Below, piece by piece: positions 1-8,455 of a stretch of 64,000 nucleotides of DNA. Origin of the DNA: Paenibacillus_E qinlingensis_A. Its GTDB lineage: Bacteria; Bacillota; Bacilli; Paenibacillales; NBRC-103111. The DNA is taken from contig NZ_JAVDSB010000001.1 of the NCBI RefSeq assembly GCF_031455095.1, positions 310,001 to 374,000 of the forward strand. Direction: 5' to 3'. A program made the position numbers and the translations under genes. Under the pieces are notes generated by a model that worked only from the letters and a program-made list of their open reading frames with translations, searched no databases and was not told the DNA's origin. Each line of letters starts with the position of its first letter. Positions within the stretch are counted from its first letter, which is position 1.

Positions 1-309
1 ACGAAGAATCCTAAGCAAGTGAGTTCATTGCCTTATAGCCCTGGCGGAGTACAGTCTTGGCATGTGACTGATGCTCCTTATAAATCGGCGTACAGCACCA
101 TTACTGGAGCTATCTTTGAGTTCGGCTTCTCGGATTCGATCTTGCAGATGTGGGCCGCGTTCTGTGATGAGTTAACACATGGTAAGGAGATGGCGCAGCC
201 TTTTTATTGCGCTACGCCAGAAGAAGCGGCGTCTAGTCATCAGGTGTTTACAGCCGCGTTAGCGTCCAATCGAACGGGTCAAACCATTGCGCTACATTGG
301 GAGGAATAA
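1..309 (+). CDS. Gfo/Idh/MocA-type oxidoreductase, C-terminal end (partial)
   Basis: The reading frame is open from the first base of the window to the TAA at 307-309, so only about the last 102 residues are present. The tail pattern FCDELTHGKE followed by an ATPEEA...RTGQTI stretch resembles the C-terminal helix of Gfo/Idh/MocA NAD(P)-dependent sugar oxidoreductases, where a short helix with a GK turn precedes PEDA and a final ARTG motif. The NAD-binding Rossmann domain would lie outside the window and cannot be checked. It ends 2 bp before the kinase start at 312, so the two are probably co-transcribed in a sugar or inositol-type catabolic operon. The family call rests on this tail alone. 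Confidence 0.6.
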   Translation, partial: TKNPKQVSSLPYSPGGVQSWHVTDAPYKSAYSTITGAIFEFGFSDSILQMWAAFCDELTHGKEMAQPFYCATPEEAASSHQVFTAALASNRTGQTIALHWEE

Positions 310-311
310 CT

Positions 312-1547
312 GTGAGCGGCAAAGCGGAAGTCGTCGTGGCTGGACATATTTGCTTGGATATTATTCCAACGATGGACGAGAAACAAACGAGTATAGCTGA
401 GCTGCTATCACCTGGGAAGCTTGTGAATATCGGCCCAGCGGTTATTTCGACCGGAGGTGCGGTTTCGAACACCGGAATTGCGCTTCACCGTCTGGGAAGC
501 AAGGTGAAATTAATGGGGAAGATAGGTGCGGACCCCTTCGGTGAAGCTATACTTACCCTGTTGAGGCAGCAGGAGGCTTCGCTTGTCGAGGGAATGATTA
601 TTTCCCGTGAGGGGAATAGCTCCTATTCCATCGTCATTAGTCCACCGAATATGGATCGGATGTTTCTTCACTCGACAGGAACTAATGATACGTATGCGGC
701 TTCTGATTTGAAACAGGAACACTTGCAAGGAGCAAAGCTGTTTCATTTTGGTTATCCACCTCTCATGAAGAGAATGTTCGAGAATGAGGGTGGGGAACTC
801 CTATCCTTATTAAAGAAAGTCAAAGAGAGTGAATTGACGGTATCACTTGATTTGGCCAAACCTGATCCAGAATCCGATGCTGGAAGGGCTAACTGGCGAG
901 CCATTCTGACGAAATCCCTGCCGTTTGTTGATGTGTTTTTACCTAGTTTTGAGGAAATTGTGTATATGCTCGACCGAGAGCGTTACGACCTTATGGAAAA
1001 AGCAAGTCCAGATGGCGACCTGTTGTCTTATGTAGATGTTGAATTATTAGCTCAATTATCCGCTGAACTCATCCAGATGGGAGTGGCGATTGTGGTCATT
1101 AAGCTAGGTGAGCATGGGGTATACGTACGAACAACTTCAGATGAGAAGAGATTGGCGCAGATGGGATTCTGTTCTCCCAAGCAAGATCTGCTCGATGATT
1201 GGTTAAACTGCGAAATGATATCCTCCTGTTATGAAGTCGATGTCGTAGGTACAACAGGAGCTGGCGATTGTACCATTGCAGGTTTCCTTTTCGGTCTGAC
1301 AAGGGGATTAACACTGAAGGAGTCACTGCAGAGCGCCGTTGGCGTGGGTGCTTGTAATGTTGAACAGGCAGATGCTACCAGTGGCATACCTGAAATGGCA
1401 GTCGTACAGGACCGAATGTACAGAGGATGGAAGAAGCGCGCGACGAAGTTGAAGCTGGTCAATTGGCATTTGCATGAGGATCAGATTTGGATAGGACCCC
1501 ATCATAAGTCTCCGAAAGAGGGCGTTGAAGCGAATGAAGCGAAGTGA
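312..1547 (+). CDS. PfkB-family carbohydrate kinase
   Basis: A 411-residue kinase of the ribokinase/PfkB family, which phosphorylates a sugar or sugar acid with ATP. The N-terminus has the family strand AGHICLDIIP, then a GGAVSNTGIALHRLG substrate-binding segment. The C-terminal signature TTGAGDC has the catalytic base Asp at about residue 319. At 411 residues it is longer than typical ribokinases (about 300), with extra sequence near residues 225-300 and a C-terminal tail. GTG at 312 is preferred because GGGAGGA at 299-305 sits just upstream; a TTG at 297 would start inside that site. It lies 2 bp after the oxidoreductase end and overlaps the next gene. The substrate is not evident. Confidence 0.85.
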   Translation: MSGKAEVVVAGHICLDIIPTMDEKQTSIAELLSPGKLVNIGPAVISTGGAVSNTGIALHRLGSKVKLMGKIGADPFGEAILTLLRQQEASLVEGMIISREGNSSYSIVISPPNMDRMFLHSTGTNDTYAASDLKQEHLQGAKLFHFGYPPLMKRMFENEGGELLSLLKKVKESELTVSLDLAKPDPESDAGRANWRAILTKSLPFVDVFLPSFEEIVYMLDRERYDLMEKASPDGDLLSYVDVELLAQLSAELIQMGVAIVVIKLGEHGVYVRTTSDEKRLAQMGFCSPKQDLLDDWLNCEMISSCYEVDVVGTTGAGDCTIAGFLFGLTRGLTLKESLQSAVGVGACNVEQADATSGIPEMAVVQDRMYRGWKKRATKLKLVNWHLHEDQIWIGPHHKSPKEGVEANEAK

Positions 1548-2082
1548 AATTGGGCAAGCTCAGCTGCGGGCTGAACAGATCTTGACATCATTAGGCATTC
1601 AACTCACTCAGGAAGAAATTGCGCGCATTGAAGTGGCAGATTTTGGACTGGGACAGCTTGAGGTACAAGGGCTGGAGCTCATTACTTATATCAATACCGA
1701 TCGTTATTGTGCCAAAGATTTAGTACTATTTCCGCGACAAACTTGTCCCGAGCATCTTCATCCTAGTATTGCGAACGAACCTGGTAAAATGGAAACCTTT
1801 CGCTGTCGTGCAGGGGTCGTCTATTTATATGTGGAAGGGGATCCTGCACCAGAGATAGCAGCCATTGTGCCATCAGGCAGTGAGGATTCCTATACCGTCA
1901 TGAACGAAATCGTCCTCCATCCGGGAGAGCAATATACGATTGAACCTGGGATTAAACATTGGTTTCAAGCTGGTGATGACGGGGCTGTCATTTCCGAATT
2001 TTCAAGCACGAGTCGGGATGAGTTGGATATTTTTACGGATCTGCGCATTCAACGTATGCCCCGCATTCATGAAGATGTGTAG
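1534..2082 (+). CDS. D-lyxose/D-mannose-type ketol-isomerase, cupin fold
   Basis: A 182-residue protein resembling the cupin-fold D-lyxose ketol-isomerases (YdaE type), which interconvert D-lyxose/D-xylulose or D-mannose/D-fructose with a bound metal. The likely metal ligands are in CPEHLHPS and KMETFRC, with a distal histidine in GIKHWFQAG. The length is normal for the small YdaE group. A TTG at 1525 is in frame, but ATG 1534 is better spaced from the AAGAGGG site ending near 1521. The gene overlaps the kinase end by 14 bp, which suggests translational coupling. Isomerase plus kinase makes a sensible route from a ketose or aldose to a ketose phosphate. The exact substrate is inference. Confidence 0.8.
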   Translation: MKRSEIGQAQLRAEQILTSLGIQLTQEEIARIEVADFGLGQLEVQGLELITYINTDRYCAKDLVLFPRQTCPEHLHPSIANEPGKMETFRCRAGVVYLYVEGDPAPEIAAIVPSGSEDSYTVMNEIVLHPGEQYTIEPGIKHWFQAGDDGAVISEFSSTSRDELDIFTDLRIQRMPRIHEDV

Positions 2083-2099
2083 GGCTCGATGAAATCAGG

Positions 2100-2128
2100 T
2101 TGAACCTCAGTAAAATGATTGGGATAAT
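2100..2128 (+). promoter_or_regulatory. Sigma-A promoter of the DeoR gene
   Basis: A -35 TTGAAC (2100-2105) is followed by a 17-bp spacer and -10 GATAAT (2123-2128), 32 bp before the regulator start. It gives the regulator a start of its own, separate from the kinase-isomerase operon. Confidence 0.6.
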
Positions 2129-2160
2129 AAGGTGAAAAGAAACATCAACGGGGGTTCTCC

Positions 2161-2922
2161 ATGCTAACAAATCAAATCAATGGTCGGCAGCAGCAAATCT
2201 TAGATCGGATGGCACTCGATGGCGAGGTTCGAATTGCTGAATTGAAAGAAATGTTTGATGTCACTGAAATGACAATACGTCGTGATATAGAGAAACTTGA
2301 GACGATGGGAATGCTTAGACGAACTTTTGGTGGTGCTATCCTCATGGGCAAGGATATTGCCTTGCAGGATCGTACAGGTGTCATGATGGAAGAAAAAATG
2401 AAAATGGGCCTCCGAGCAGCACAGCTCATTAAAGAAGGGGAATCCATCTTTCTGGATGGAGGTTCAACGACACTTCAAGTTGCCAGATATCTAACACCGA
2501 ATATGCCAATCACGGTGGTTACTAATGCACTTAATGTTGCTGCGGAGCTGCAAGGCAAGCAGATTCCTACGATTGTCGTGGGAGGCATGCTCCTGGATAA
2601 AACCTCGACACTCGTAGGGCCAGTCGCTTCCGTCGCGATTGCCAAAATGGCTTTTGACCGCGTATTTATTGGTACTACAGGGTTCACGATCAAACATGGA
2701 TTCAGCAATTCGAATATGCATGAAGCCGAAATCAAAAGGCTTGTTTTGGAACAAGCGTCTGAAGTGAATATGATGATGGATCACACGAAGTATGGCGTTC
2801 GGGATCTATTCTCATTTGCTGAAATCGGTGACGTTCATCGCATTATTTCAGACAGGTATCCGGAAGGTGAACTTCACGAGGCTTTGAAAGAAAGTGAAGT
2901 TCAAATGCTGGTTTGTTCTTAG
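2161..2922 (+). CDS. DeoR/GlpR-family transcriptional regulator
   Basis: A 253-residue DeoR-family repressor. Residues about 6-57 form the winged helix-turn-helix (NGRQQQILDRMA, then VTEMTIRRDIEKLE, the recognition helix of the family). Residues about 75-235 form the DeoR sensor domain, which binds a phosphorylated sugar and is related to ribose-5-phosphate isomerase; the typical EGESIFLDGGSTT segment and a late MDHTKYG segment are visible. It follows the kinase and isomerase genes in the same direction, so the likely role is control of that operon by a sugar phosphate. A GGGGG tract 7 bp upstream of ATG 2161 serves as ribosome binding site. Confidence 0.92.
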   Translation: MLTNQINGRQQQILDRMALDGEVRIAELKEMFDVTEMTIRRDIEKLETMGMLRRTFGGAILMGKDIALQDRTGVMMEEKMKMGLRAAQLIKEGESIFLDGGSTTLQVARYLTPNMPITVVTNALNVAAELQGKQIPTIVVGGMLLDKTSTLVGPVASVAIAKMAFDRVFIGTTGFTIKHGFSNSNMHEAEIKRLVLEQASEVNMMMDHTKYGVRDLFSFAEIGDVHRIISDRYPEGELHEALKESEVQMLVCS

Positions 2923-3040
2923 CAGACCTTACGTCTTTTGAGCGCATTCCGACTGATTTCAGATAGCAGGATAAAGATAGATTTTCAAATAGGTTGAGAA
3001 ATCTATCAATATGATTTAACATACAGGAAGTAAAGTTGGA

Positions 3041-3067
3041 AGCCCTTCTCACGAAGGGCTTTTGTTT
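3041..3067 (+). terminator. Rho-independent terminator after the DeoR gene
   Basis: A perfect 7-bp stem, AGCCCTT / AAGGGCT, with a 6-base loop is followed by TTTTGTTTT. It lies between the DeoR stop and the DUF4317 start. This argues against a DUF4317 start upstream at 3036, because that start would put the terminator inside the coding region. Confidence 0.85.
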
Positions 3068-3122
3068 TGGTGCGAACGCACAGAAAGACAAATTTCACTT
3101 CTTAGGAGTTGTCTATCGAACC

Positions 3123-4286
3123 ATGATAAAGAAAGAAATCGCTCACATTCGTAAACATTTTAAATTGGATAACGAAATGCTTAAAATTCACGATATTTTC
3201 AACGTGTATATCATGAAAGAAACTAATGAGATTTACCATTATGAGCGCCAACCATTTTCCTTTGTTGACAGAGAGAAGCAGGAATTATATATGGCTAATT
3301 TCAAAAAACTGTTGACCGGCGAACTAGATCAGAAGATGTATGAGTTGAAGTTTCAGGAGGAAGCGGAGCAGCCTACAAAGGTACTTCTTCATCAAGGTTT
3401 AGTGACGGGGAACCCGGAAGAATGGCAAGATCTCATGCTTTTGTTGGTGGAGAAAATGCTCACGGATACCGTCTACGAACAGGATACGGTGATTACTTTT
3501 GTTCGCGGCCAATACGCCAATCCAACCAAGAGCAGGAATGAAGATGCCATGGAGAGCGAAAAGAATGAGATGTTCTCGAATCTATTCATCCTGTGTAGCG
3601 TGAATTCCACGGAACAACAGAAGAAAACACTCATGTTTGACTATGTGGAGAGAGAATTTAAATATAATGTTTTCGTAGATCCGATTATTAAATTGAATAC
3701 GCCGGAACAAGGTTTTTTCTATCCGAGTGTGACAGACAACTATTCCGATGTGAATCGCATCCTGTATTGCTCGGGGAGAGCGCATGAACCGAATTGGCAA
3801 TTCATCGACCAAGTGTTAAATGCTGAGAAAACAGTGACAGCGTTAGAAGAGAGAGCTATTTTTGAAGACATCGTAAATGAATTGGCAGGCGATCAGCTGG
3901 ATGCTGCGAAGATCGCTCATGTGTACGAGGAAATTCATCGGGTCATCGAGTCGAATGAGGAGGAAGAGCCTCCGAAGTTGGACTACAAAGACGTGGAACG
4001 TATTCTAGCGACGAGTGGTGTTGAAAACGTAACGGTGGAAAGAGTAGAACGCGCGTTTCAAAACGTCGTCGACGACAAAAACTACGAACTCAAAGCAAGC
4101 AGTGTGATGCCAAAGTTCACGTCGAAATCGATTAAGATCGAAACGAAGGTAGCGACGATTACGGTAAGCCCGCAAGATTTAAAGTTCGTGAGACAGGTGA
4201 ATTATCAAGGGAAACGATGTGTCATGATCGAGGTTGACGAGGATGTCGTGATTGAAGGGTTTACACTGACTTCAGAGACGTTATAG
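3123..4286 (+). CDS. DUF4317 family protein
   Basis: A 387-residue protein recognised by its opening, MIKKEIAHIRKHFKLDN, which is typical of the DUF4317 family of Firmicutes. No function is established for this family. It has no signal peptide or membrane segment, so it is probably cytoplasmic, and it is acidic with several predicted helical stretches. ATG 3123 is chosen because the upstream in-frame stretch contains the terminator at 3041-3067. The TAGGAG at 3103-3108 is somewhat far away (14 bp), so initiation may be weak. It stands alone between two regulator genes, and the context gives no hint of its role. Confidence 0.8.
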   Translation: MIKKEIAHIRKHFKLDNEMLKIHDIFNVYIMKETNEIYHYERQPFSFVDREKQELYMANFKKLLTGELDQKMYELKFQEEAEQPTKVLLHQGLVTGNPEEWQDLMLLLVEKMLTDTVYEQDTVITFVRGQYANPTKSRNEDAMESEKNEMFSNLFILCSVNSTEQQKKTLMFDYVEREFKYNVFVDPIIKLNTPEQGFFYPSVTDNYSDVNRILYCSGRAHEPNWQFIDQVLNAEKTVTALEERAIFEDIVNELAGDQLDAAKIAHVYEEIHRVIESNEEEEPPKLDYKDVERILATSGVENVTVERVERAFQNVVDDKNYELKASSVMPKFTSKSIKIETKVATITVSPQDLKFVRQVNYQGKRCVMIEVDEDVVIEGFTLTSETL

Positions 4287-4399
4287 AGTAAGGAACTCGC
4301 ATAGGCACGGAGCGCCGCGGCTGTTACGAATGCCATTTTATTGAGATTAAAAATTAGCTTAGCGTTTACACCAACTTGCCCAAAAGGGAGGCGACCTGA

Positions 4400-5233
4400 G
4401 TGAAATTTAGTATCATAGACGTTAATAATAGTGGAAAAGCCTTATGTGAGATTGGCTGGAATTGGCGTACGGCTCCGCTGGAAGATTATGACCTGTGGTG
4501 TGCTTTAGCTGGCAAGGGTACGATGCGTATCAATGGGATTGCCTACCCTATTCAAAAAGGTGCCTGTTTCCTTGTGCATCCCGGTGACCAACCCGAAGCT
4601 GATCAAGACCCCGAGAATAGATTGACGGTTGTTTTTATCCATTTTACAGTAGAGCAGGAAGCTGCTCCTTACAAAGATGAACTGCTGCCTGAGCGAGTTA
4701 TTTATCTTGAGGAAGTTTACGAGCTTGAGCAACTGTTAAATCAGGTACTGGAAACGAAGTTCAAGAAGGATGAATGGACGGCTCAGGAGTTTGACTGTTT
4801 GATGAAACAAATGTTAATGAAATTATATCGTAGTCGAAAACAAGCTCAAGGGTTACCTACTTCCTCGGTTTCCAAAAAACAGCGTCAAGTTGTATCCCAG
4901 GTTATGCGACGCATTCAAGAGGACAATGGACGGAGTAGGCCCTATGAAGAGCTTGCACAACTAGTAGGATTAACACCCGGGTATTTATCTAAATTATTCA
5001 AACAGGTTACGGGGATTTCGGTAAAAGAATATATCACGCATATTCGACTGCAGCGGGCCCAATATTTACTCTCGCAAACGTCAATGAATGTGTCGCAAGT
5101 GTCTGAAACGCTAGGCTATTCCTCGATTTTTTTGTTTAGCAAGCAGTTTAAGCAGCATTATGGTCTTCCGCCTTCCCACTTCAAGTTTGACGGTGTTCAA
5201 CCTAGATCTCATGGAGAGAAGAAAACTTTATAA
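4400..5233 (+). CDS. AraC-family transcriptional regulator
   Basis: A 277-residue one-component regulator. An N-terminal cupin-like sensor of about 110 residues (GKGTMRINGIAYPIQKGAC, then FLVHPGDQPEAD) is joined to a C-terminal double helix-turn-helix at about residues 165-262. The DNA-binding part shows LAQLVGLTPGYLSKLFKQ and the AraC signature VSETLGYSSIFLFSKQFKQ. GTG 4400 follows a good AAAGGGAGG site at 4384-4392. It is co-directional with, and 130 bp upstream of, the dioxygenase-like gene, its probable target. Confidence 0.92.
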   Translation: MKFSIIDVNNSGKALCEIGWNWRTAPLEDYDLWCALAGKGTMRINGIAYPIQKGACFLVHPGDQPEADQDPENRLTVVFIHFTVEQEAAPYKDELLPERVIYLEEVYELEQLLNQVLETKFKKDEWTAQEFDCLMKQMLMKLYRSRKQAQGLPTSSVSKKQRQVVSQVMRRIQEDNGRSRPYEELAQLVGLTPGYLSKLFKQVTGISVKEYITHIRLQRAQYLLSQTSMNVSQVSETLGYSSIFLFSKQFKQHYGLPPSHFKFDGVQPRSHGEKKTL

Positions 5234-5282
5234 TTGTTAAGAAAAGACGTTTAAGTACAAAGAATCACAGACTTAAGCCATG

Positions 5283-5310
5283 TTCATTCAATTCCCTCTT
5301 AAGCTACAAT
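5283..5310 (+). promoter_or_regulatory. Possible promoter of the PhyH-like gene
   Basis: A weak -35 TTCATT (5283-5288), a 16-bp spacer and a good -10 TACAAT (5305-5310) lie about 50 bp before the start. The weak -35 would fit activation by the upstream AraC regulator, but no binding site is evident. Confidence 0.35.
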
Positions 5311-5362
5311 AAAGCTAGATAGGATGACATTTTATCCAAGCTTGAAGAGGGGGGCAGCATGC

Positions 5363-6235
5363 ATGTCAACGAATGAACAGAAGACACTTTATGCTTATGA
5401 TAATGAGGAAGAGCGTCAATTGGCTCATACGATTGCAAATACGATGTATCGGTATGATCAGGTTGAAGACAATCGTATTTCCACCTTGCGTGATTTGACG
5501 GAGGAGCATGTGAAGCAATTTTGGGCACGTGGATATCTGGTCGTAGAACAAGCATTATCCATGGAGGAAGTAAACACCTCGCTGGCGGCAGTCATGGATA
5601 TACTCTCAGGTGCCTCCACCGGCACGAAGATCCAATTCGTCAAGCCGCGCAATGAATTGAAAACGTTAGAAGAGATCGAGCTAGCCGCTCGTAAGCTCAG
5701 TGATTATATTGATCATGAACCGCGCTTACGTGACATTGCCTATCACCCATCCATCATGGAAGCGTTGAGTAAGCTGTTTGGTGAAAATGCCAAGGTTGCG
5801 CAGGATCAAGCCATTCTCAAACCGCCAACAGGTGGTGCGGAGAAGCCTTGGCATCAAGATATGGCTTATGGCCCACTTGCCTATGACAAAGCAGTTATCG
5901 GCTTATGGACTGCGCTTGATCCTGCTGAATTAGACAATGGCTGTATGCATATCATCCCTTACTCACATCGTGAGGGCGGTGCACCACACTATGCGGTCCG
6001 TGATTGGCAGCTGTGTGATAGCACGGTGCAGGTTGAGCATGATATGGCTGTTCCGCTGCAACCAGGAGGCGTCCTGATCTTTCACGGGCTGCTTCACCAC
6101 GGAACGCCGCCGAATTTCTCTGCGAAGCGCCGCCGTGCCTTGCAAGTTCACTACGCGCCTGAATCCGCAAGCAAGCTTAGCCCAAAGGAATATAAACGGA
6201 TGTTCACCAATGAAATGACAGGCGCGGAGTGTTAG
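5363..6235 (+). CDS. Phytanoyl-CoA dioxygenase (PhyH)-family protein
   Basis: A 290-residue Fe(II)/2-oxoglutarate-dependent oxygenase of the PhyH family, which hydroxylates small organic substrates. The iron facial triad is visible: the HxD pair in WHQDMAYG (residues about 164-166) and the distal His in LLHHGTPPN near residue 245, followed by an RR pair that would hold 2-oxoglutarate. An in-frame ATG at 5324 exists, but ATG 5363 has the clear GAGGGGGG site at 5347-5354. It lies downstream of an AraC gene, and a structured repeat begins 7 bp after the stop. Bacterial relatives act on very different substrates, so the substrate cannot be named. Confidence 0.85.
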   Translation: MSTNEQKTLYAYDNEEERQLAHTIANTMYRYDQVEDNRISTLRDLTEEHVKQFWARGYLVVEQALSMEEVNTSLAAVMDILSGASTGTKIQFVKPRNELKTLEEIELAARKLSDYIDHEPRLRDIAYHPSIMEALSKLFGENAKVAQDQAILKPPTGGAEKPWHQDMAYGPLAYDKAVIGLWTALDPAELDNGCMHIIPYSHREGGAPHYAVRDWQLCDSTVQVEHDMAVPLQPGGVLIFHGLLHHGTPPNFSAKRRRALQVHYAPESASKLSPKEYKRMFTNEMTGAEC

Positions 6236-6241
6236 AACACA

Positions 6242-6577
6242 AACAACAAATGGGGCTGTCCCAGAAGTAAGTTATGCTAATGATTGAGGCAGATAACTAC
6301 GTTGGAAAAGTAAATAAGGGACTGAAAAAGGAGCTTAGCGGTTTGATACATGGTACCTGCTAAGTTCCTTTTTTCGTTTCTTGGAAGACCACGCTAGTGG
6401 ATGGTATAACGCTAAAGTGTTGAAATACGCAGGAAACTTCGATTTTGGAGCTTTTAGGGTTATCGCATAACGTTATTGTTCAGTTGGTCGCCAATTAGCA
6501 CGGATTAGCGTTTTCCCGTAACGTTAAGTAAAGTAGTTGCGTCATTTTAGGTCTTTTGGGACAGCCTCATTGTTGTT
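6242..6577. repeat. Structured intergenic repeat, copy A, with 25-bp inverted ends
   Basis: This fills the whole gap of about 340 bp between the PhyH-like gene and the convergent heparinase gene. The ends, 6242-6267 and 6553-6577, are near-perfect inverted repeats reading GGCTGTCCCARAAG with an AACAACAA extension. The right end overlaps the heparinase stop codon. Inside, 6324-6370 is a terminator-like hairpin (AGGAGCTTAGC / GCTAAGTTCCT, then Ts). Positions 6400-6565 carry further inverted segments built on TAACGCTAAA and ATAACGTTA. Positions 6324-6565 recur at 48550-48839. There is no coding potential. It could be a MITE-like element, a REP-like structured repeat, or a terminator region that expanded. 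Confidence 0.8.
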
Positions 6578-8435
6578 AAGCCAGCCCTTCAAAATGAAAC
6601 ACGAATTGCAACCTTCGCTCTAAATCATCCGTTACACGTACCCTCATATCCAACGCATAGTACACTTTTTCATAGCCAAAATGGTTCAAGGATGGCAGAG
6701 GCTCTACAACCGGCTCCATCAACGCTGCGTCATAGCTCAACACTAGTTTGAATGCAGTGCCAACAAGCTCGACCCGACCAGCTCCTGCAATCACAGGCTT
6801 CACCTGGCAAATGAAACGCTCGGTTAACGCAGCACCAGCTCGTGCTGAGAACACATAGTGTTCCTCCAGCTCCAGCTTAGGCAGCACGTCGTTTTTATGC
6901 CAAGTCCAACTTCGCTGCAGCTTCAGCAGCCCCGGGATATGATAGGCATCCTGCAGCTCTACGACGAATCGGTCATACTCGGTTGTAATCTCGGCCTGTC
7001 GTACGGTCGCTCTATAAGCTGCACCAGCTTGTTGGCTAACGCCATCGATTATAGGGACAGAGTGCCCCAATGCACTGTTACAAATGAAGGAGTACCTTGT
7101 AGCGGGTGCGAAATAAGGCTTCGTATATTGCCCAGCTCCGATATCAGCCAGAAACGTCTCTTGTCCAGCTAGGACGATAAAGTGCCCGACATCGTTATGA
7201 TTATGGGGCTCATCGTTATTTCCGCCTTTGGCGGCAAAGGAGAACTTCCCATCTAACTTCTCGACCCGCGACACCATCCACTGTGCATCTGCTAGATAGA
7301 TCGACGCCTCCCTCCATTCTTCACCCTGTGACCTCGGCTCGTACCAAATCAAATTGCGGAACGCAGGCGCCCATCGGCCGCAATGATCACAAATCTCTTT
7401 ATCCTGAAACGTATATGCTGGTAGTTGTACCTCTGGAAACCGCCGCGCCATTTCATGCGTCAGCCCGATGTACACATCCCATTCTTCTGGCGAATCAGAA
7501 AAATTAACAACCTTACGACCGTCTAGGAAGCAGTTCTGCTGAAATAAGGCTACTTGTTTCACTTTAGGATCTGCGAGTAAATCTACCGCTCCGTCGGTTC
7601 TCCGTGAGAGAAGCTCTGCGAAATACGTATAGAAACCGAATCCATACCCCCAATACATATAGCCTTCCAAGCAGGCGCCGTCTTCGCCAAAGCCTTCAAG
7701 GAATAATTGGACCGTAGGCAGCGCTTTGTCTAATATGAGAGCTAATTCCTGCTTATCTTCAATTAAGTAGATAGCTGCCGCACCGATCGAACCGGCACAG
7801 ACCGCCGCCCAGTTATTACGAACATGCTCCCAGAAGAAATCGTTCACGAGAAAAGGTGTAAAAATGCGGCGGTACACTTCTCGATTCACACGATCTCGTA
7901 TAGTCTCCGGCCAACTATGCCCTGTCAGCATCATGACTTCAGCCAATGCAAAAGCAGTCTCCGCAGCGAACAAATCAATCCAGATCCCCGGGTCCGGTAT
8001 ATTTTGCTCATGTACGGAGTATCCATCCGTTCGGAGTCCAGGCGGGCTCTCAAAAGTGACGGGCACGCACCAGGAAAATTCTCCGCAAATGGCCCACACC
8101 GTATCCAAAAGTCCGTCTCGATAATCGGCGCGTTCAGGAAATAGCCAGCTCAACAAGCCAAATGTCGTTAGTCGCTGTCTCCTGGAGAAAAAGACGGGCT
8201 CATATGTTTTGCGGAAGCCATCCTCCCAAACTCGACGGAATAGTGTCCAGGGCAATTCAGTGATAGGCTGCCTTAGAAATCCTGCTCCATCAGCAGCTAA
8301 TCGTTCAAGAACCGGCTGGAATTCAGGCTCCGACATAATTCGTCTGCGTACGGCTTCTCGATCTTCCCGAAATAGCCAATGACCGATGCCGGGGCTGCCG
8401 TCGGGCAGGAGCTCGTAAATGGAATTGTGACTCAT
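6576..8435 (-). CDS. Heparinase II/III-like protein (possible polysaccharide lyase)
   Basis: A 619-residue protein with the two-part build of the heparinase II/III superfamily. An N-terminal alpha/alpha toroid (about residues 60-350) contains FFWEHVRNNWAAVCAG and EGYMYWGYGFGFYTYFAE. A C-terminal beta-sandwich starts near residue 385 with the family hallmark NNDEPHNHNDVGHF (about residues 404-417). Members cleave uronic-acid polysaccharides by beta-elimination, but many homologues have unknown substrates. There is no signal peptide, so it should act on imported oligosaccharides in the cytoplasm. ATG 8435 follows a GGGAGG site. It lies 20 bp after the ferritin-like gene on the same strand, so the two form an operon. 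Confidence 0.85.
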   Translation of the reverse strand: MSHNSIYELLPDGSPGIGHWLFREDREAVRRRIMSEPEFQPVLERLAADGAGFLRQPITELPWTLFRRVWEDGFRKTYEPVFFSRRQRLTTFGLLSWLFPERADYRDGLLDTVWAICGEFSWCVPVTFESPPGLRTDGYSVHEQNIPDPGIWIDLFAAETAFALAEVMMLTGHSWPETIRDRVNREVYRRIFTPFLVNDFFWEHVRNNWAAVCAGSIGAAAIYLIEDKQELALILDKALPTVQLFLEGFGEDGACLEGYMYWGYGFGFYTYFAELLSRRTDGAVDLLADPKVKQVALFQQNCFLDGRKVVNFSDSPEEWDVYIGLTHEMARRFPEVQLPAYTFQDKEICDHCGRWAPAFRNLIWYEPRSQGEEWREASIYLADAQWMVSRVEKLDGKFSFAAKGGNNDEPHNHNDVGHFIVLAGQETFLADIGAGQYTKPYFAPATRYSFICNSALGHSVPIIDGVSQQAGAAYRATVRQAEITTEYDRFVVELQDAYHIPGLLKLQRSWTWHKNDVLPKLELEEHYVFSARAGAALTERFICQVKPVIAGAGRVELVGTAFKLVLSYDAALMEPVVEPLPSLNHFGYEKVYYALDMRVRVTDDLERRLQFVFHFEGLA

Positions 8436-8455
8436 TGTCTTCCATGCCTCCCTGA

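Noticed and set aside
4357..4370. A cre-like sequence before the AraC gene at 4400
   Set aside because: Both first positions of the consensus are wrong and no promoter can be placed around it.
6242..6577. Repeat copy A as an insertion sequence
   Set aside because: No transposase coding capacity and no clear target-site duplication; only a non-autonomous or structural repeat is supported.
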